From: Oscillospiraceae bacterium | GTDB lineage: Bacteria > Bacillota > Clostridia > UMGS1883 | Reading direction: 5' to 3' | Assembly (NCBI GenBank): GCA_022508735.1 | Contig: JAFLUQ010000006.1 | Coordinates: 1 to 29,857 of the forward strand | Length of the DNA stretch: 29,857 nucleotides | Shown here: positions 22,883-29,857 of the stretch, one piece after another | Position numbering within the stretch: position 1 is the first letter of the stretch | Layout: each line of letters begins with the position of its first letter | The notes under the pieces: model-generated | What the model was told of the DNA's origin: nothing | What the model saw: only the letters and a program-made list of their open reading frames with translations | Database searches by the model: none | Position numbers and translations under genes: made by a program

Positions 22883-22906
22883 CTAATGTAAGATTAACTA
22901 CATTAG
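22883..22906. repeat. Intergenic hairpin between Wzy-like and GT4 genes
   Basis: CTAATGTA (22883-22890), 8-base loop, TACATTAG (22899-22906). It lies in the 75-base gap of the operon. There is no U-tract after it on the minus strand, so it is more likely a transcript-processing or stability element than a terminator. Confidence 0.35.
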
Positions 22907-22944
22907 GACGCAATAAAAAAGTATTTTACCTCTACCTGCCATTT

Positions 22945-24213
22945 TTAAATAAAACCCGCGCATTCTGAAGTTCTCATACCTTTTTGTGTGACACTGTATA
23001 AAATCAGATACAGCACCACCATCTTGTCCCGGTGTCTAGTAGCTGTTCCCGTATTAGAAGTGCCCCATGCAAACACAAATACAGTACACATAGCAAGGAT
23101 CAATAAAACAACTGTGATCCTCTTATTCGTTGTTTCTCCGCTCTTTAAGTACTGTATCGCACTGGTTATTGCCAACAAGTAGAACATTGAGCTGAAACAA
23201 AAAGCAATAATGTCAGACAGTCCTCGCCACTGCCAAGGGAAAGGTGAAAACAGGAAATATACGATCCTTGGGATTGTGAAAATCACCATATTCAATGGAT
23301 TATTACTATTCCCGACATATGCAGCATAGGATGAATCGCCTTCATCGTTTGTATTTGCCACATCTCCAAGACTTTCTACACCCTGCATTTTTCCGAACAG
23401 CGTATCTGAGTAATTATTAAAAAGAAAAATAAAAACAAATAGAAATACAACTGCAAGGAGAATGCTTTTGACGGAAATTTTCAGTTTTTCCTCTCTGCTA
23501 TCATATAACAGCCTTACTGCAATATATCCCACTGCAAGGCCGACAACTCCGCTGTGAAACCATGCTCCAAGAAAAACGAATATAAACGCTGCGGCAAAAA
23601 ACATTTCGTTTTTCTGCGTGAACCATCGTACAAAACAATATAGCGATATTGATACAAACATTGTTACAATTGATTCTCTCAAAAAAATGGATGAGAGTAT
23701 TGCAAAATTCGGAAGCAGACACAAAATATACATACTTTTATTTTTTGCAATATCATCCTCTATCAATTCATCAAGTATCATGCCCGCCATGTGCATAGCA
23801 ACCACTGAGCAAAGCATCAGCAAAAACTGAGAAAAAAGCCTTGATGTTCCGATAAATTTGAAGACCATCGACATAAAAATGGTGAACTCTTCATTTCTAT
23901 TTGTTTTTCCAATTGTCGCCAGTTCTGACGCAGTACGATAAAACATAGAACTGTCTGCACCGCTGTTTGGCAAGTGATATATATTTTGCCCATAGAGGTC
24001 AAAAAACAAAAGAAAAAGCCTGAACAAATACCCTAAAAACAATGGTACTGAAATATTTTTCAATCGCTCGTTCTTTCCCAACTCAAATAAATATGCCACA
24101 GAGAAAACAATAATCAAGACAGTTGCAAAAGAGTCTGACACTTCGTTCACCCCTGCAGTATTAAAGAAAGCTAAAATCAGGCATTCTGATATGAGCGTCA
24201 GTACAGCTATCAT
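22945..24213 (-). CDS. Wzy-like polysaccharide polymerase
   Basis: A 422-residue multi-pass membrane protein with about 10-11 hydrophobic segments and a long extracytoplasmic loop near 285-310 (GVESLGDVANTNDEGDSSYA). It has motif-like SPFPWQWRG and, near the C-terminus, RHRDKMV, both often seen in EpsG/Wzy-type polymerases of Gram-positive capsule loci. It would join flipped repeat units into the chain. Primary sequences of this group are poorly conserved, so the call rests on topology and context with Wzx. GGGAGAT precedes the ATG. Confidence 0.75.
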   Translation of the reverse strand: MIAVLTLISECLILAFFNTAGVNEVSDSFATVLIIVFSVAYLFELGKNERLKNISVPLFLGYLFRLFLLFFDLYGQNIYHLPNSGADSSMFYRTASELATIGKTNRNEEFTIFMSMVFKFIGTSRLFSQFLLMLCSVVAMHMAGMILDELIEDDIAKNKSMYILCLLPNFAILSSIFLRESIVTMFVSISLYCFVRWFTQKNEMFFAAAFIFVFLGAWFHSGVVGLAVGYIAVRLLYDSREEKLKISVKSILLAVVFLFVFIFLFNNYSDTLFGKMQGVESLGDVANTNDEGDSSYAAYVGNSNNPLNMVIFTIPRIVYFLFSPFPWQWRGLSDIIAFCFSSMFYLLAITSAIQYLKSGETTNKRITVVLLILAMCTVFVFAWGTSNTGTATRHRDKMVVLYLILYSVTQKGMRTSECAGFI

Positions 24214-24268
24214 TGTTTATCTCCCTCATTTGCGCCTTAAATCAACACTAAAACACGCTACAAACAGC

Positions 24269-25108
24269 CTATTTTTGCCGAGCGCTTCTTTTCTGCCATT
24301 TTCTATAAAGCTCTATTGCTTTATATGGAACAATCGATTTAAAAGCCGTCACAACGGCAGGCTTTATGATCCACCATCGGGGGTAGCCTAATAGTTTAAA
24401 TCCAAACAACGTTGTTTTAAAAGCGCCCCACCGCGTTTTAAAGGTGCGCCGCCTGATTGCCGCCATATCCTCGCGAATAAGATACAAAGCCTCTTGCAAA
24501 TTACAACCTTGAAATCCCGCATGATAAAACCGGAACCATAAGTCATAATCCTCGGAACGTGCTGTTCGATCAACTACGGTATATCCGCCCAGTCCATCAA
24601 ACACTACCTTCCGTGCAAGAATAGTAGGATGAAAGAAAGGGTTATTATTTCGCAGCGCGTAATAATCCGGTTCAGCCTCAGCATATATAATATCCGAAAA
24701 TCCCTCGGCATCAAATCGCTGCATTGCACAGCCAACAAGATCATATTCCGGGTGTTCTTTCAGAAAAAACAGCTGCTTTTCAAAGCGGACAGGCAGAGAA
24801 ATATCATCCCCGTCCATTCTGGCAATAAAATCGCCCGTGGCATATTCCAAACATCGATTTAAGCTATATGCCAATTTACGATTCGTTTCATTTCTTATCA
24901 AAATGATTTTATCGGGATAATCATCTGCATATCTCTTTGCCACCTGATATGTATCATCTACAGAGCCATCATCACATAATATCAATTCCCAGTTTTTATA
25001 GGTCTGATTTAAAATAGAATCGATTGCCTCAGGTAAAGTTGCCGCACAGTTATAGATTCCCATGATTACTGATATTTTCTCATTCTCATGGATTAGACAT
25101 TCTTTCAT
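24269..25108 (-). CDS. Family 2 glycosyltransferase
   Basis: A 279-residue GT-A transferase: ISVIMGIYNCAATLPEAIDS (13-32), LILCDDGSVDDTY, RNETNRKLAYSLNRCLEYAT, and RMDGDD as the metal/donor motif, with RSEDYDLWFRFYHAGF in the acceptor region, typical of the capsular CpsI/WcaA-like group. AGGAGCG lies before the ATG. The start overlaps the stop of the preceding GT4 gene by 4 bases (ATGA), showing translational coupling. The exact sugar is unknown. Confidence 0.88.
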   Translation of the reverse strand: MKECLIHENEKISVIMGIYNCAATLPEAIDSILNQTYKNWELILCDDGSVDDTYQVAKRYADDYPDKIILIRNETNRKLAYSLNRCLEYATGDFIARMDGDDISLPVRFEKQLFFLKEHPEYDLVGCAMQRFDAEGFSDIIYAEAEPDYYALRNNNPFFHPTILARKVVFDGLGGYTVVDRTARSEDYDLWFRFYHAGFQGCNLQEALYLIREDMAAIRRRTFKTRWGAFKTTLFGFKLLGYPRWWIIKPAVVTAFKSIVPYKAIELYRKWQKRSARQK

Positions 25109-26214
25109 ACGACGCTCCTACTGCTATGGCTTATATAGAATTCTTCTATCATTCTTGCAGAATGATGGATATCATATCCTGAATCTAAAATTACATGCTT
25201 CGTATTTTTTCTTATTTGACCAATATGTTTTTCAATTGAACTGATCCACTTTTCTTTTTCATCATTATTAATGAAAGAACAATTACCGGTGATATCAACT
25301 TCTTCTGTAACTGCTGTGCTGCATATACATGGCAGACCTGACGCCTGGGCTTCGATCAGAACTACAGGAAGCCCCTCATAAATGGATGGTAAAATAAATA
25401 CATCCATTGCCTGTAAAAGGTCATGTACATCACTTCTATTTCCTAAAAGAATGATATCTTTATCTAAACCCAACTGATTGACCTTATTTTTTACATCAGA
25501 CATCATCGGTCCGTCGCCTATCCAAAGTAGCTTCGAATCGGAATTTTTGTTATGATACATTAAAAATATATCAATTATGCCGTAGGGATTTTTGATCTCA
25601 TATATGCTGCCAACAGTTCCAATAACATATGAATCACCCAATCCCAGCTCACTGCGAATTCTTTCTCTCACTTTATCGTTATATGTAAATTTATCGGTAT
25701 CAATCGCATTTTTTATCACTGTAAAGTTTGTGTTTGGAAACATCCATTTTCCGGCGTTTTCTGAACAAGCAAAGTGATACTCAGAATTTTTTTCAACGGT
25801 GCTTATTAAATATTGTTTTATAAAGCCATCTATTTTGCTGCTGTGCGAATGCGCAATTGTCGTTCTTCCCATTTTTTCGGCAATCTTTAGATAGATGCCA
25901 GCCAAGGTATAATAATGCCCATGAATGATCTGATGTTCAGTATGCTCTTTCAAATGTTTTTTCCACCAATTGCAATACTGAATGTGATTATAGACTTTAT
26001 ATACAGGTGCTGTATAAATTCTGCCTCCTAAAGACACTATCTCCTCTTCATATGCACCTACCGCATTACCATGCTTTACAAAATCGAACTGCACTTTTTC
26101 TCTATTGATATTTCTATAGATATTCATGCACATGCTTTCAGCTCCACCACGTCCAAGCAGCGAAAACACGCATAAAACCCGTATTGGATCTGATCTTTCT
26201 CTACAATCATTCAT
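25105..26214 (-). CDS. Family 4 glycosyltransferase
   Basis: A 369-residue GT-B enzyme: RVLCVFSLLGRGGAESMCMN (13-32), AHSHSS, the linker VIGTVGSIYEIKNPYGIIDI, LLWIGDGPMM, LLGNRSDVHDLL, and donor-site PSIYEGLPVVLIEAQASGLP. It is close in pattern to the EpsF-type exopolysaccharide transferases. The first codons overlap the end of the preceding GT4 gene by 8 bases; no strong ribosome site is visible, so translation probably relies on coupling. Confidence 0.88.
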   Translation of the reverse strand: MNDCRERSDPIRVLCVFSLLGRGGAESMCMNIYRNINREKVQFDFVKHGNAVGAYEEEIVSLGGRIYTAPVYKVYNHIQYCNWWKKHLKEHTEHQIIHGHYYTLAGIYLKIAEKMGRTTIAHSHSSKIDGFIKQYLISTVEKNSEYHFACSENAGKWMFPNTNFTVIKNAIDTDKFTYNDKVRERIRSELGLGDSYVIGTVGSIYEIKNPYGIIDIFLMYHNKNSDSKLLWIGDGPMMSDVKNKVNQLGLDKDIILLGNRSDVHDLLQAMDVFILPSIYEGLPVVLIEAQASGLPCICSTAVTEEVDITGNCSFINNDEKEKWISSIEKHIGQIRKNTKHVILDSGYDIHHSARMIEEFYISHSSRSVV

Positions 26215-27322
26215 ATATATTACTCAATTCTTCCTTTACACTTTCAAGTCCATAATTTGCAGCAAAATTCTTGGCATTACCAATAATCAAATCAGCATTT
26301 TTTTCATCATCAAGCAATTTAAGCACTCTATCTGCCATGGATTCAATATCATCAACTTCCACTAAATATCCCGTCTCCCCATCGCATATAAGCTCACGAT
26401 GCCCACGATTATATGAAGCAACTACACCTGTTCCCGAAAGCATAGCTTCTACAATATTTAGCGGCAAGCCTTCCCTTTTGCTGCATGAAACTAATACATC
26501 GGCTATATGCTGATAATCCTGCAAATTAGTTACATAACCAAGCATCCGAATATTATCTTCTAAACCACAACGCTTAATTTCACATTCAAGATTATCTTTC
26601 TCGGGACCGTTGCCTGCAAGCAGCAGCCGGGCATTTGGGTAATATTTAATTACTTCCTTCATCATATGTATTGCCATAGTCTGATTCTTATTAGGCAGCA
26701 GCTCGCCGACACAAAGAATAAGCTTCTGATTTGGTTCAAATCCCATTTCCGTCTTGATGCGCTGCTTTTCAGTTTTATCAACAGCAAAATATCGCTGTTC
26801 ATCAACGCCTACCCCATGCATTCTATAAGTCCGACAAAAAAACTTCTTCTCAGCAAGAGCGTAATCCTCTTCGGTGATAGTAATAAGCTTGTCGGTCATG
26901 CGTGAGAATATTTTTTCAATCGGATAAAATACGAGCCAATTTTTTAGCGGTGCTCCCTTATAAAAGTGAAAACCGTGTGCGGTATAAAAAATTTTTGTCC
27001 CGCTTTTGCGCGCTTTACGTGCTGCGAGACGAGTGACTATTCCGCCCATTGGAGTGTTACAGTGAATAATGTCATAATGACCGGACTCAATAATACACTT
27101 AAGCTCTTTATATGCCTTTATATTGTCAGTGCTTTTAGGCGACCGAGAAAACGGCACATCAAAAACCTTGTCTGCAAAATCTAATTGAAGGCCGTTTTTT
27201 TCTGCCAAGTTATTTCTTGCAGCTACATGAACCTCCCATCCATGCTCATGAAGCATATCCGCCAGTGGTCTGTGAAATTGGCATATATGGCTTTGTACGG
27301 TAGCAGTTAGAAGTGCTTTCAT
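26207..27322 (-). CDS. Family 4 glycosyltransferase
   Basis: GT-B transferase of the EpsD/PglA-like type. The ATG at 27320-27322 is chosen because GAGG lies 7 bases before it; an ATG four codons upstream (27334) overlaps that site. This gives 371 residues. Seen: KALLTATVQSHICQFHRPLA at the N-terminus, HCNTPMGGIVTRLAARKARK, YTAHGFHFY, GVDEQRY, LCVGELLPNKNQ, LLAGNGPEKDNLE, and SCSKREGLPLNIVEAMLSGT (donor-site E-x7-E). Similar enzymes add GalNAc or related sugars to lipid carriers, but the donor here is not determined. Confidence 0.88.
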   Translation of the reverse strand: MKALLTATVQSHICQFHRPLADMLHEHGWEVHVAARNNLAEKNGLQLDFADKVFDVPFSRSPKSTDNIKAYKELKCIIESGHYDIIHCNTPMGGIVTRLAARKARKSGTKIFYTAHGFHFYKGAPLKNWLVFYPIEKIFSRMTDKLITITEEDYALAEKKFFCRTYRMHGVGVDEQRYFAVDKTEKQRIKTEMGFEPNQKLILCVGELLPNKNQTMAIHMMKEVIKYYPNARLLLAGNGPEKDNLECEIKRCGLEDNIRMLGYVTNLQDYQHIADVLVSCSKREGLPLNIVEAMLSGTGVVASYNRGHRELICDGETGYLVEVDDIESMADRVLKLLDDEKNADLIIGNAKNFAANYGLESVKEELSNIYE

Positions 27323-27351
27323 ATGATACCTCATGTATAAAATTTCGAGTC

Positions 27352-28923
27352 CTAAAATGGCAAAATTGAATTCAACGTAAATATGACATTCAACATAAAT
27401 GCACGGAAGGCTGTTTCTTTCATGTTTACTACCCGGATATTCATATCATAAAGCTCCGGATTGAGTATCTTTTTCATATCCAAATGATGCCTATCGCTTA
27501 TCCGTTTCTCCAACGGCACCCTGAACATCAGATCCAAAAACTTACGATTGTTATATATGATCGTTATATCGGTGTATATCTTCATTTCAGATATATTTAA
27601 GCCGCCCCAGCTTCCCCATGTGACCTCGTTATAGTGCATATCTGCAGGAGGATATTGGGCAGGAATTTTATCATATTCAAATTCCTTTATATACCTATCA
27701 AATATAATATCCACTTCATGCGCCAGTTTTCTGTTAAAAATAAATATCTTATAAAGATTCCGGAACAGCTTTGCTGACAGCTTCGGCATAGACTTTCGAC
27801 CATAATGCTTATACCAGTAAGCGCGTATGGTCTCGGACACCCATGATTTCACCTCGACATCCGCATCAATATTTTGTATCAAAAATACGCGCTTTCTATA
27901 TTCGTTTGCATTTCCTCTCGCAATATATCCGTTATTGTGATCAATAATTTTTACTATTTCATCGTAATTTTCAAGTTCATCTGTTGTATCCGGTATATTG
28001 TAAAGAATCCTATCGACGTTAAACCTCTGAGAAATTTTTTCAGCTGCATCTGCGTCTATAGTTTCCTTTTCGGCGGATACATAGCTGAATGTTTTAAATC
28101 TGTCATAAATTCCATTGGCGGCAGCAAAAGTCGTGTTGCTGTCAATTCCTCCCGTAAGAGAAATATACGGCTTTGTCCACTTTTTGGACACAAGCTCCAT
28201 GTTATTCTTAAGGATTTTTGCTCCTTCGGCTATAACTTGCTGATACTCTTTTTCCGTATTGCACTGTTTTATGTCACGAAGCGGGTAAAACCTACGATGC
28301 GAAACTCTATTGCTGTAATAATAGGCTATATCAGGAACGATACGTTTAACCTCATCAAACTGAGACATATCTCCCGGAAGATAAGGCCCCATAACACGAT
28401 AATACCATTTATATTCCGTCAACTCTTTTGCCGTTTCGCTCATGCTAAGATCACAGATATCTCCGATGAGCTGTGCATGTGAGGTAAGGTAGAAATTTCC
28501 GTCTACAACACCGTAGTAGGCAGACTGCATTCCCGATGGATCAACTATGTATTCAATGCCTTTATCTCCAACAACGCCATATACAAATATGCCGGTCATT
28601 TCGTCTATACGCCCCTGATAATCATCTGTACCATAAGACAATGCGATCCGTTCCAATACCTTTTCTTCGTGATATTCCATGCTGAAAGGGTTATAGGCAT
28701 GTCCGAACAGGAAAAAAGTTTTATCTTCACAAGAATATGTAGTTACTTTCTGCTGTTCATGAACATACGCTGTATATCTTCCGACAGATTTTGTACTCCA
28801 ATGCCCCATAAAAGGATATTCATTGATTTTAAGATCATATCTATCAGTCAAAAGAAAGCCCCTGACAAATAGGTACTTTTGTAGTTCAGGTTTTTCTTGT
28901 ATCATTTTTACAAAGTCATTCAT
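27352..28923 (-). CDS. Asparagine-synthase-like amidotransferase without the glutaminase cysteine
   Basis: A 523-residue protein related to AsnB. Seen: ATP-pyrophosphatase loop SLTGGIDSNTT (255-265), with downstream FSYVSAEKETIDADAAEKI and a C-terminal all-helical half. The N-terminal 200 residues keep the shape of a class II glutaminase (TGIFVYGVVGD, IVDPSGMQSAYYGVVDGNFY, SHAQLIGD), but there is no cysteine at position 2, so glutamine hydrolysis in cis is not expected. Known: asparagine-synthase-like proteins in O-antigen and capsule loci amidate uronic acids. With ugd in the same operon, amidation of a glucuronate-derived residue is a reasonable guess. Starts by ATGA overlap with the dehydrogenase stop. 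Confidence 0.82.
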   Translation of the reverse strand: MNDFVKMIQEKPELQKYLFVRGFLLTDRYDLKINEYPFMGHWSTKSVGRYTAYVHEQQKVTTYSCEDKTFFLFGHAYNPFSMEYHEEKVLERIALSYGTDDYQGRIDEMTGIFVYGVVGDKGIEYIVDPSGMQSAYYGVVDGNFYLTSHAQLIGDICDLSMSETAKELTEYKWYYRVMGPYLPGDMSQFDEVKRIVPDIAYYYSNRVSHRRFYPLRDIKQCNTEKEYQQVIAEGAKILKNNMELVSKKWTKPYISLTGGIDSNTTFAAANGIYDRFKTFSYVSAEKETIDADAAEKISQRFNVDRILYNIPDTTDELENYDEIVKIIDHNNGYIARGNANEYRKRVFLIQNIDADVEVKSWVSETIRAYWYKHYGRKSMPKLSAKLFRNLYKIFIFNRKLAHEVDIIFDRYIKEFEYDKIPAQYPPADMHYNEVTWGSWGGLNISEMKIYTDITIIYNNRKFLDLMFRVPLEKRISDRHHLDMKKILNPELYDMNIRVVNMKETAFRAFMLNVIFTLNSILPF

Positions 28924-29840
28924 TTTTTATTACCTTCTTTAGCTTGACACTTCATGATATTATTATTTATTAAATCACATAGTCTTTCGCCATTTCCGTC
29001 ACCGATAAAGCTGTTGTGCGGTGTTAAAATCACATTTTCCGTATCCCATAGCGGACTGTTTTCTCTAAGCGGCTCACTATCAAACACATCTAACACTGCT
29101 CCGCCCAATCTATAATTCAAAGCTTCGATCAGTGCATTTTCATCAATGACAGCTCCACGGGATATATTCACTAAAACTGCACCCGTTTTCATCAGCATAA
29201 ATTTTTCTGCATTCAAAAAACGGTGGGTTTCGTCTGTCAGGGGAATTGTCAACACCAAAATATCCGCTTTGGGAAGGCCCTCATTTAATCGTTCAAGTTC
29301 CAACATGCTATTATAATTTTCGTCTTGACGAGGAAAGAGATCCACTCCTACCACGTTACAGCCAAAGGCTTTAAACCGCTTTGCACACTCCGTGCCAACA
29401 CTGCCGCAACCAACTATGCATACCGTTTTCCCGTACAGTTCCAATAATCCGCGGTGCTTTTCCCACCTATGCTCCGCCTGATTTTTTTGGAAAAATCGCG
29501 CTTGTTTATACAGCTGCAGCACGCCACAGATCGCAAATTCAGCCATAGGAATGCTGTACACTCCATGAGCATTGTGTATCTCAATATTATGTGCTTTTAT
29601 GTAATCCATGGGAACCCGGTCATAACCGGCGCTGGTGAGCTGGATATATTTCAAATTAGCAAATCTCTCTATAGTGTGGTGCAGGAAAAGGCCGTTACAT
29701 ATAACCCCATCGACCCATTCATAGGCGCAGGGTAAAGCATCGGATTCATATTGCATAAAAATAACTTTATGACCATTGCTTTCTATTTCTGCAATATGCA
29801 CAGTATCACCGCTCCATGACCCGGTGATCAACAGGTTCAC
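28920..29840 (-). CDS. D-isomer-specific 2-hydroxyacid dehydrogenase
   Basis: A 306-residue NAD-dependent dehydrogenase. Seen: Rossmann motif CIVGCGSVG (141-149) followed by an acidic D167 suggesting NAD, and the catalytic set R228 (VNISRGAV), E256 (FDSEPL) and H275 (LTPHNSF). The family includes phosphoglycerate, lactate and glyoxylate/hydroxypyruvate enzymes; which one applies is not visible. As the first complete gene of the capsule operon here, it may supply a 2-hydroxyacid substituent such as lactate or glycerate, or simply be a passenger. The start is GTG (29838-29840) with GGGGTGA just before it, overlapping the stop of an upstream gene. Confidence 0.88.
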   Translation of the reverse strand: MNLLITGSWSGDTVHIAEIESNGHKVIFMQYESDALPCAYEWVDGVICNGLFLHHTIERFANLKYIQLTSAGYDRVPMDYIKAHNIEIHNAHGVYSIPMAEFAICGVLQLYKQARFFQKNQAEHRWEKHRGLLELYGKTVCIVGCGSVGTECAKRFKAFGCNVVGVDLFPRQDENYNSMLELERLNEGLPKADILVLTIPLTDETHRFLNAEKFMLMKTGAVLVNISRGAVIDENALIEALNYRLGGAVLDVFDSEPLRENSPLWDTENVILTPHNSFIGDGNGERLCDLINNNIMKCQAKEGNKK

Positions 29841-29857
29841 ACTCTCACCCCGCTATG
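29837..29857 (-). CDS. Probable C-terminus of an upstream operon gene (edge)
   Basis: An open minus-strand frame runs in from the window edge and ends HSGVRV with TGA at 29839-29837, overlapping the GTG start of the dehydrogenase (GTGA). This tight coupling hints at a preceding gene, but six codons cannot identify it. Confidence 0.3.
   Translation of the reverse strand, partial: HSGVRV

Noticed and set aside
1..29857. CRISPR arrays, tRNA or rRNA genes, transposases
   Set aside because: Looked for on both strands; no regularly spaced repeats, cloverleaf-like CCA-ended sequences, or transposase-like proteins were seen.

Overview
The window looks like a chromosomal segment of a low-to-mid GC Gram-positive, most likely an anaerobic clostridium (Clostridia; gut Oscillospirales-like, by inference). 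Support comes from strong AGGAGG-type ribosome sites, a zinc-finger ClpE unfoldase, an IreB phosphoprotein, an ECF sigma/zinc-finger anti-sigma pair, a CadC-type ArsR repressor with a P1B ATPase, and a PflX-type radical SAM enzyme. No rRNA, tRNA, CRISPR array, insertion sequence or transposase was seen.

Region A (1-13650) is housekeeping and stress DNA of balanced base composition. On the minus strand, clpE is followed by an ECF sigma gene, its membrane anti-sigma gene and an OGG1-like DNA glycosylase, all closely spaced, ending in a hairpin at 54-92. Divergent from clpE is a metal-resistance operon (cadC-like repressor, cadA-like ATPase) with a textbook sigma-A promoter and a perfect 8-2-8 operator. 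After a bidirectional terminator come a cytidylate-kinase-like gene downstream of citrate synthase, then a DtxR-family regulator followed by a lipoprotein GH3 hexosaminidase. Next are the monocistronic ireB, a small HTH + AbrB-like protein, a 77-residue sigma-region-4-like protein, and pflX. The same ECF-type promoter motif (GGAAC, 16-17 bp, CGTC) lies before the anti-sigma gene, inside the 3' end of the sigma gene, and before the 77-residue protein. I read this as a small ECF regulon.

Region B (13651-29857) is one long minus-strand surface-polysaccharide locus, visibly more AT-rich from about 14.9 kb onward. In transcription order it holds a D-2-hydroxyacid dehydrogenase, an asparagine-synthase-like amidotransferase, two GT4 enzymes, a GT2, a Wzy-like polymerase, a GT4, a GT2, a GT2-pyruvyltransferase fusion, a radical SAM protein, a frameshifted secreted beta-propeller, a Wzx flippase and UDP-glucose dehydrogenase, closing with a hairpin terminator. 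Two gene relics, an epimerase C-terminus before ugd and an unrecognised fragment before the fusion gene, suggest cassette exchange. The operon promoter, initiating transferase and chain-length genes are not in the window and presumably lie beyond 29857.

The parts most worth a second look are: the ECF promoter pair, with the anti-sigma gene apparently under the control of the sigma factor it inhibits; the HTH-AbrB fusion; the radical SAM/beta-propeller pair inside a capsule locus, with a poly-G frameshift; and the GH3 enzyme lacking the usual Asp of its Asp-His dyad.
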